The position numbers and the translations under genes are program-made. A stretch of 64,000 bases of DNA, taken from Aquanectria penicillioides (lineage: Eukaryota; Ascomycota; Sordariomycetes; Hypocreales; Nectriaceae). The notes beneath the pieces were generated by a model. It ran no database searches, had not been told where the DNA came from, and worked only from the letters and a program-made list of their open reading frames with translations. The stretch is taken from contig PYIU01000008.1 in NCBI GenBank assembly GCA_003415625.1, positions 62,001-126,000 on the forward strand, in the 5' to 3' direction. Shown piece by piece: positions 57,168 through 64,000 of this stretch; positions within the stretch are counted from its first letter, which is position 1; the number at the start of each line of letters is the position of its first letter.

Positions 57168-59039
57168 TGCAAAGCCGATTCGCTTTCCGATTGTACAGAT
57201 TTTAGACAAAGTGGGTTGCTCTGTATTGTAAAGATAGTGGCACCATGACATGCTTAAATAAAGACGAGCACTAGAGCTCTGGGAGTTTTCTTGCAAATCG
57301 GAGTCTGGCGTCCGTTCCATCTATGGCTACGCTTATCATGTTACATTCGTCATTCAATAATTCCTAATATTTCTCCACCAAATGCAGTAAAAACATGCAA
57401 ACAGCAACACTGTGACATTCGGTTCCTATCATTCGGGCCGGCTTTGATGATGGTGGCTGCCAAGCTGGTTAGATAATGCTGATGGTGATGGAGAATCGGC
57501 AACGGCAATCATAGGCAATGACAAACCTGCTTGTTGAATTGTAGGCGGCACTTGATAGGGCTGTTCATACGCACAACTGAAGCGACATTCGAATTGGGAA
57601 GGCTGCACAACTCTATTGAGCTAGATCCAATGTATACCGAACTACTGTATCACTTAGGGGTTACATTGTTGAGTTGTTACCATTCGTAGCCCACCCATTC
57701 TTTCAGACCCCTGTTAATATCCAAGATGAGTCTAGTCTGGAAGTCATGGCACATGAGCACACACAAGCAGGTGACCAATCTAATGGCGATGAAATAGGAT
57801 TGGTGGGATTAGGAGCAGTTTGGTGCATTGGAAAATAAGCACTGAAGTCTTAATATGACTGGAAATAGATTATGGTTGAAAATCACAATACTAGGTTAAG
57901 AGTACTCCGTATGCTCATGGACAATTTATTAATTCATGAATACACTGCTTTTGATAAAATGAGATGCGTGGTAATCGGAGGTGTATTTATTCTGTCGACT
58001 AATACTCGCACTAGTATCTGCATATTCTTTTAACGAGAGTCAGGCGTCACGGAATCAGATCCAGAAGCAGTTACCACTCCGGTGTGGCATCTTTCATGGT
58101 TCTCACACCTCCTTCTCGTCAATTTCAGTGGTAATTGCTGATTCAAATATGACACTAAGACGCGCGAGGAAGGAGTAGCCAGGGATCTTGCATGTGGTGA
58201 TTGCGCATGACTTTTCTCTGATGCCCCGGCCGAGGCTATGGCAATTAATCGCATGACGCATGCACTGTACGAAGGCGTGTTGCTGACCTCGCGTATTTGC
58301 CGGAACTCTGACAAGGCTAAGACAGCTATATGATGAACATAAAATAAACTCAAATTTTGAAGCGAATGTAAACTCTTGCATGCTTTCCATGCCAGTGGCT
58401 CGTATAGTTCAGGAACGACGGTAGTGAGCTACGCGCTACTATTCGTGTTGTCAGTTCCAAGTATTTTGTACAATCGGAAACATTTTTTTGGGGGTGGATC
58501 CTCATGTCCATAGAGGTAGATGGCTATGCCGGTCAGACTCTAGCCGATTATAGGCTCGATGATGTATAGGAGATGCGGCCAGATGACAAATTTTGTGGGC
58601 TTGGTCTGACCTATTTTCTAAGGAAAGTCTAGCTACCAGTTGACCCCCATAGGAATTCTTGCTGTAATGTGTGACATGGAAACACCAGAAGCATTTGTGT
58701 TGAAAACGATGCTCTGAACATCTGGCCACCAGACCTTGACTGATAAGCATGCAACCCACTCTCGTGCACTCCACGTTGTCTCGCTGTAAAAACGTGGGGA
58801 TTCTCATGCCAGTCATTATTGAGGGCATCTCTATTATCAAGGCAGACGAGACCGGTGCTAAGATCCATTGGTAGTCAGGGAGTAGGTCTAAATGTCGAGC
58901 CGCCGGCACTTTATATTCCGTTGCTATTGGCGCGATTCCAAAGAATCCCAAAGATTCACGGAGAGCATTGCAAGATTATAAGCTGGGACATTTGCAAGAA
59001 ATGCCAGGCAAACTCCCCGCGCCTAAACCAATTCCGGCA
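57168..59039. other. 1.9-kb stretch without a supported gene
   Basis: The part near 57168 is the beta-glucosidase promoter. A 149-codon frame at 58502-58951 minus and two overlapping frames hint at an old coding region, but no family could be named. Confidence 0.4.
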
Positions 59040-60434
59040 ATGGAACCCAATCAATGGTCTTCCCAGACCCTAGAAGACTCCTTCCAGCAGATTCAGACTT
59101 CTGTTACTAGTGACTGATTCAAGAATATTTCAGCTGCTACCAAGGAGCATTCTGAGCTGAGGGAACAGAACGCAGCACTAGAGACAGCCAATGATCAGAT
59201 TATCGGGAAGATAGGGGGATTGCAGCATGAGTTAAACGCCAGAGACCAGGAGATTAAAGAATTGAGGAGCGCACTTAATAAAGAGAAGGATGCTTCAACA
59301 AGGGCGGCTGCTGATTGTACTCAGGTTCAGAAAGACCTGGTAAACTCATGGTAATTGCTCAAGAGCCAGAGCGCAAGACTTGATCATCTTGTTGGGTTCA
59401 TGTTCAAAATGCAAAAGTTGGACAGTAAATCACTGTATGTGTGCCATGACCTCTCCTTATCCTAGTCAATTATTGACTTCAGCAGCTGTCAAAAATTGAA
59501 TGGGGTGTTCCAGTCATTTTATACCCTTGGTAAAAACCTACTTTAGTGATGACCTTGATGCCCCGATTCTCGACGACTCCTCCATTTGGGAAGGGATTCG
59601 TAATCATCAAGCTATCGATGGCTCAATCCCTCTCCCACCATTCAACACACCTACGGTAAAGGGGTTTCGAATTGCTGCAGTCCTGAGTCTATGTGCAGAT
59701 GCATTGTTTGCGTAAATTTTTCAGTCATCATATCTAGTTAAAAGCAACAACTTGTGTGACCTCCTAGATCAGTTACATGACGATGATGAAGCTAGAGAAT
59801 ATAATCTCCGTGCGGTTTTGCTTCCCATTCAGTTTAGTAACGAGTCAACAAACGTCAAAGCCCGTGCTGATAAGGCTGCACTTGACATCTGTACGACAAG
59901 CAGTCTCATTTGCCCCATCACAAACACGAAGAATTCCGGTCGTCTCTCAAAAAAGGATGCCACGAAGCCTGCATTCTTTGGACCCATGTCCAGAAATTAG
60001 AAGAAAGGATTATGGCACTGTGTTACGCCGACGACTCAGACGGCAATTTTGTACTCCCCCTTCGACTGGCTGAGGACAAAGTGTGACAGGAGAAAAAATC
60101 AAACCGGGTGACCCCTTCATCTGGAAAGTCGTCAAAACAACCAATACAAGCTCAATCTGCAGCTCAAAAAGACAAACCGAAAGATATTATGTGGCCCGCA
60201 TTTTATATTTCAAGTTGTTCCGAGATTGACCTCCTTGTAGAAGGATATGGCATAGGAGACATACAAACGAAGGAGGCGAAGAATGAAGAAAGCCAGGCCT
60301 TTGTACAAGGACCGCGTCGTATGGCAAGACAAAATACTCGGAGAAAAATGGCCACATCATCAAATGACGGGGAGTTGAAGACCGGGAACGCTTTTTTACA
60401 GCCAGGGGGTGGTGGTCGATCGGACGATACTTGA
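59040..60434 (+). pseudogene. Broken coiled-coil protein gene (MEI5-like)
   Basis: ATG at 59040, then Met-Glu-Pro-Asn-Gln and a heptad-rich coiled coil (Leu-Glu-Thr-Ala-Asn-Asp-Gln-Ile, Ala-Arg-Asp-Gln-Glu-Ile-Lys-Glu-Leu) with TGA after codon 25 and TAA near 59353. Later pieces are Ala-Pro-Ile-Leu-Asp-Asp-Ser-Ser, Ile-Pro-Leu-Pro-Pro-Phe-Asn-Thr-Pro, Cys-Asp-Leu-Leu-Asp-Gln-Leu-His-Asp-Asp-Asp-Glu-Ala and, in another frame, Ala-Arg-Gln-Asn-Thr-Arg-Arg-Lys and a Gly-rich end. From memory this matches hypocrealean proteins annotated as MEI5-like, function unknown. Several stops and frame changes plus a shortened coiled coil make it a pseudogene. Confidence 0.6.
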
Positions 60435-60611
60435 GACACGCACCGTGAAATGGATTTCCCCATCCCTATGCATGCGTCTATGTTTCACCGCATTCAATTC
60501 ATCAATTACCAACTACCCCGCAGCTTGCTAACTACTATAATTTTCGTTTCTAATTCCTTGGGTTCCGTACTCGGCGTCGCGTTCGGTGCCTTTCTGAAAT
60601 TTATCGCCGCG

Positions 60612-62356
60612 TTACCAAATATGCCCCTTGTTCTGCTTGACTCCAATGACGTTAATATTGCGCCACATTAGCACACCAGTGAACCCAACCATCCATGCAA
60701 CGCTGCTCGCAACCAGCATCATTGTCTGAGCATCTCGGTAAGCATTCTGAATTGCGACGCGTGCCTTCGACCCCACTGGATATGATAATTGAGTTGAGAT
60801 GTTGGCATAGATATCAGGCAAGTTTGGTAACTCCTGGGCTGGAAGATAATCCATAAGTTTTCTGGGGAAAATCGCCTGCCAGATAGCAGACGCAACAGTT
60901 AGGCCGATGGCGCCACCGATGTTACTGAACATTCCCAACACAGCTAGGCAGACAGCAACATGTTGATGCGAAGCGGCAGCTAGAATTGCAACCTCATCAC
61001 AAACCATAATGGTGCCGGCAGCGATGGAAAGCAAGATCTGACACATGATGACGTATCCAATGCCACTTTCAATATTAGAGTAGTACATCATTAGACAAGA
61101 ACCGATAATAGTCAACGGGATTCCAATAAAAAGACAGACAGGTTTAAAGCGTCCAGTATGGTGGATAAGCGCTCCAACAGCGATACCGCACACCACTGAG
61201 CAGACGGAATACGACTGCACAACATAGCTAGCGTTCTCGATACTGAGGTCATGAACGACCTGCAAGAAAGAACTGAACAAGCTGTTCCAGCACCAAAAAC
61301 TATAAAATAGAGTAGCAGATAGAATGCAGGCGCCTGATACGGTACGATCAAGGACTATAGAATACGGGATGAAAGTAACAATGGCATAGTATCTCTCCCA
61401 CAGAAGAAAGAGGATAATGAATATAGTGCCAATACTTAGCATTCCAACAAGGGAAAACCACCGCCACCCTGCAGCAAGAAGAGATTGAGCGGCAGGAGAA
61501 TCGAAGCAATACCGGAAGATAGAAGCCCGAGGCCAATAGCGTCAAACTGACGGCAGTAGTAGAGAAAGGACTTTACCAAGGGACGGTGGCTGTCGCTTCC
61601 AGATACAAGACCGAGCCTCTTGGCTTCGAGATAATTGCTAAATAGGAGGTGGAAGAGCGGGAGGGTAGTGCAGGGCACCAGAATGGTAAAAACCCCAAGT
61701 GCCCAACGCCAGCCAGGCCCGTTGAGGAACCACGAGGCAATTGGGCCAGCCAACCAGCAAGTAATCAAATTTGGAGAGCTAACGAGAGCCTGCATTAACC
61801 CTCGATTACGCAAAGAAGTGGTGTCGGAAACAAAGACAGTCAGTGTATACTGTATACCATTGTTTCCCACTGTCTGTAAGACCTGTGCGGCGGCGTAGGC
61901 TTGAACACTGTTGCAGGCGGTCACCATGGTAAGCCCGGCCGTGGCAAGTAGAATACAGAATAGATATCCCTGTGGGCGGCCAAAGACGTCCAGGACCTTG
62001 GCGAGAGTGAGGTTGGTGACACCGCCAATGACACTGCTCAGGATGCCGACAGTTGGTGTAAGCGAGTGCCGGGCAAATGAAGAGGTGACGTAGGGGGTCA
62101 AGATGCCCATAGTGCCCGACAACATGCCTTCAACAAAATAGATAAGCCAAACCATGATGTAGGCGCAGGCAAGGGCCTGCGTAGTCCATGCCAATGTCAC
62201 TGCTTCAATATTCTGCACGCCGGGTTGGACCTCAGTGGCTGGGAGAGTATCGCCATCGCCCTCAGTGCTGGAAATGTCGTCTAAAATTTCCTCATTTGCT
62301 AGAGCAGTGTATGAGCCGGATTGGACACCCAAGGGGGGATCATGTAGCGTCTTCAT
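60612..62356 (-). CDS. MFS transporter, siderophore-transporter type, apparent one-base frameshift
   Basis: Fourteen-helix MFS protein of about 580 aa, resembling fungal siderophore-iron transporters (MirB/Arn type) that bring ferric siderophores across membranes. Supporting text: Leu-Arg-Asn-Arg-Gly-Leu-Met-Gln-Ala in the TM5-6 region, Ile-Ala-Ser-Ile-Leu-Leu-Pro-Leu-Asn, Leu-Asp-Arg-Thr-Val-Ser-Gly-Ala-Cys-Ile-Leu-Ser, Gly-Tyr-Val-Ile-Met-Cys-Gln and Ala-Ala-Ala-Ser-His-Gln-His-Val-Ala. It is intronless. The frame breaks at the C run 61467-61469: the first half ends Leu-Leu-Gln-Gly and the second begins Gly-Trp-Arg-Trp-Phe-Ser-Leu-Val-Gly, and one more G on the gene strand would fuse them. 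As written the first half stops at 61436. Substrate is inferred from family resemblance only. Confidence 0.8.
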
Positions 62357-62871
62357 GGGTTACTGCAACCCGTGTATAACGACAAACACTAAGGATAAGG
62401 CAAAACACAGACGGTCAAGAGAAGAGGCGGAGAGAATTAGGTGAATGGCGCAAACCACAACATACCACATGCAAGGTGTTCTTTCATTTTGACTTTTGTA
62501 GGCAGACAGAAGACGGGGAGATTAAATGCTCAAGAACTTGCTCACCCCACAGCCCCTGGTTCGCATATCCTATCAGCGCACGAAAAACTTGCTCATCCTC
62601 ATTCTATGAGGCTTAGCGTTCATCGAAAAAAGCATTTTCTGACAAGAGAACACGAGTCTGGGACTACGAAATATTTGGATTGGGAAACTGTCAGAGCCTG
62701 GTATGATCTAAATTGATGCTCCCCTGTCCTCGACTGCAATGCATAACAGGCACCAAAAAATTGTCAAAACAGTATAAATTTTAGTTTAATAGGCTTCACA
62801 TTGAGGTGCTCACCAGCCGTGGAAACTATGCAAAACGTCGAAATCCAACATATGGCCTGCTATGGAAATGC
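62357..62871. other. Intergenic spacer between MFS and acyltransferase genes
   Basis: Both flanking genes are on the minus strand; the spacer holds the MFS promoter and shows no gene. Confidence 0.45.
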
Positions 62872-64000
62872 CTAGCAACTAGTATCTACAAGATCTGCAT
62901 ATTTTGTAAACTCCTCGTCAGTCTGGAACATCTGCAACTCCTCAGGGTGCGTGCCCAAGACGAGTTCCACACCTCCATCGCTCTTCATGGGGAAGATGAC
63001 GAGGAACCGGAAACGGCCATTGCCACGCTCGAGCTGCGGCCGCATCGATTCGGGCGCCCCTCCGTTGGCAAAGAATTTGTCCCCAAAACAAATATCACCG
63101 GTCGGAAAAAGCATCATATTCGAGATCATGGCGTGCATATGTTCGAGGCCCATGTTGGCAGTGGAGAATCTGCTATGATCTGAAAGGGACTGCAATATTG
63201 TAAAGGCGTCGTGAACAAGGGGCGGAGTGATGCGTGCGGCCGACTGGCGGAGCACGTACGCAACATGCCCGATGCTAGTATCAGGGGAGCATAGTGTCTC
63301 TACAGGAATGCTTGACCGGTTCAAGATGAGAAGACTGCCCATATACGTTGATGGTAGTAAAGAGGAGAAATATGGCCGGCCGTCGGTAGGCAGCTCGAGA
63401 ATAGACTGATCATCCGGTCCGAAAGTCTCCTTGCGGACCTCCTTGGCCACACGATACCGTGCCCTGATAGCGGCGCGCCAGAAAAAAGCTTGCACAATGT
63501 CGCTGATCGAGGTAATGACACCCTTGGCTTCCGGATCGGCCATGACATCCTGTTTCATTTTCTGTAGCTTGTCGGGTGTGATCAGAAACAAAGTTGTCTT
63601 GAGACACCTCTCTGCACGAGGTAGTGGCCAGACAGAGTGCAAGGGGAAAATTGGTCGAGGAGGTAGAGCCGCTCCCCTTGCCGTCTTGTTGGGAAGTGGA
63701 GCATTGTGATCTGTCATTGTAGTCTGAATGCTCTGACTTTCGTCGTTTGAAGGAAAAAATGGCAAGAAGCCCCATGTACCAGGATCAATCTCGTGAAGGG
63801 GCCTCGCTTTGCCTTCTTGCTGGTGGATTATCTCGGGTAAGCTGTGGTTGAAGCTCTCGGGATCGTACCACTCGCAAGTTGCCGACTCTTCGCCCTGGAG
63901 ATATCTACAGTTCTCGGCCCAGGCCCTAAGAGCAACCATGACACCGAGACCATCGAGGCAGCAGTGATTCAGGTCAACGGCTAAAATGCAGCCACCTTTG
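62872..64000 (-). CDS. PF02458-type acyltransferase (trichothecene 3-O-acetyltransferase-like), 5' end missing
   Basis: CoA-dependent acyl transfer to a hydroxyl or amine is the known chemistry of this BAHD-related family. The frame is open from the right edge to a stop at 62872 (about 375 codons seen). The catalytic His-x3-Asp motif is at the edge as Asn-His-Cys-Cys-Leu-Asp-Gly-Leu-Gly. Later landmarks are Asp-Ile-Val-Gln-Ala-Phe-Phe-Trp-Arg-Ala-Ala, Tyr-Met-Gly-Ser-Leu, Thr-Gly-Asp-Ile-Cys-Phe-Gly-Asp-Lys-Phe-Phe and Gly-Gly-Val-Glu-Leu-Val-Leu-Gly-Thr. The family's usual Asp-Phe-Gly-Trp-Gly motif appears as Cys-Phe-Gly-Asp-Lys, a divergence. Next to a siderophore-type transporter it could acylate a siderophore or another secondary metabolite; that is inference. 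Confidence 0.83.
   Translation of the reverse strand, partial: KGGCILAVDLNHCCLDGLGVMVALRAWAENCRYLQGEESATCEWYDPESFNHSLPEIIHQQEGKARPLHEIDPGTWGFLPFFPSNDESQSIQTTMTDHNAPLPNKTARGAALPPRPIFPLHSVWPLPRAERCLKTTLFLITPDKLQKMKQDVMADPEAKGVITSISDIVQAFFWRAAIRARYRVAKEVRKETFGPDDQSILELPTDGRPYFSSLLPSTYMGSLLILNRSSIPVETLCSPDTSIGHVAYVLRQSAARITPPLVHDAFTILQSLSDHSRFSTANMGLEHMHAMISNMMLFPTGDICFGDKFFANGGAPESMRPQLERGNGRFRFLVIFPMKSDGGVELVLGTHPEELQMFQTDEEFTKYADLVDTSC

Noticed and set aside
58502..58951. 149-codon minus-strand frame as a gene
   Set aside because: Two other frames in the same place look equally protein-like and none could be matched to a family.
1..64000. CRISPR arrays, bacterial operons or phage genes
   Set aside because: Spliceosomal introns and fungal families throughout; no regularly spaced direct repeats were seen.

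Overview
The window comes from a filamentous ascomycete, most likely a sordariomycete. Genes carry short GT-AG introns of about 43-70 nt, several regulators are Zn2Cys6 or fungal-specific, and the closest protein families I recognise (AAT permease, NmrA, LaeA-like methyltransferase, DUF1399, siderophore MFS, PF02458 acyltransferase) are typical of that class. No rRNA, convincing tRNA, CRISPR or intact transposon was seen. Exon models were built by hand from reading frames and splice sites; family names rest on recognised motifs, not on a database search.

Layout. (1) 1-25 kb is mostly a graveyard. A 5'-partial secreted-protein gene (1-341) and one intact amino acid permease (3269-5241) sit among broken copies of a TPR-CHAT gene, a glycine-rich DUF1399 gene, an NmrA gene, a LaeA-like methyltransferase, two Zn2Cys6 regulators, a DUF7702-type membrane protein, an MFS transporter and two short-chain dehydrogenases. 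The damage is in-frame stops, frameshifts and internal deletions. (2) 25.2-26.1 kb holds an intact small secreted protein with two imperfect repeats, each ending in Lys-Arg. (3) 26.7-39.1 kb is the centre of interest, a compact set of aspartate-family genes: aspartate-semialdehyde dehydrogenase, aspartate kinase and homoserine O-acetyltransferase on the minus strand; then a plant-type nitrilase, a ten-exon Zn2Cys6 regulator and a Fub7-like O-acetylhomoserine PLP lyase/sulfhydrylase on the plus strand. (4) 39-64 kb holds two Cys-containing membrane-anchored surface proteins, two more regulators, a decayed FAD oxidoreductase, a TAP-like secreted peptidase, a GH3 beta-glucosidase, relics of GH64 and of an AONS-type PLP enzyme, a decayed coiled-coil gene, a siderophore-type MFS transporter and a PF02458 acyltransferase running off the right edge.

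How the core could work. Aspartate kinase and the semialdehyde dehydrogenase would make aspartate semialdehyde. Homoserine dehydrogenase, absent here and presumably supplied by the housekeeping gene, would make homoserine, which the acetyltransferase turns into O-acetylhomoserine. The PLP enzyme would replace the acetoxy group with a thiol, carbon or cyanide nucleophile, and the nitrilase would hydrolyse a nitrile. Aspartate kinase, acetyltransferase and PLP enzyme are also the amino acid arm of the fusaric acid cluster (FUB3, FUB5, FUB7). This window has none of the fusaric acid PKS or NRPS-like genes and adds a semialdehyde dehydrogenase and a nitrilase, so I read it as a different, possibly undescribed pathway to a non-protein amino acid or a cyanide/nitrile-handling route.

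A caution: five right-hand genes (nitrilase, peptidase, beta-glucosidase, MFS transporter, FAD oxidoreductase) each lose frame by what looks like one missing base in a G or C run. In the first three the summed exon length is exactly one base short of a multiple of three. This may be a base-calling artefact rather than gene death.
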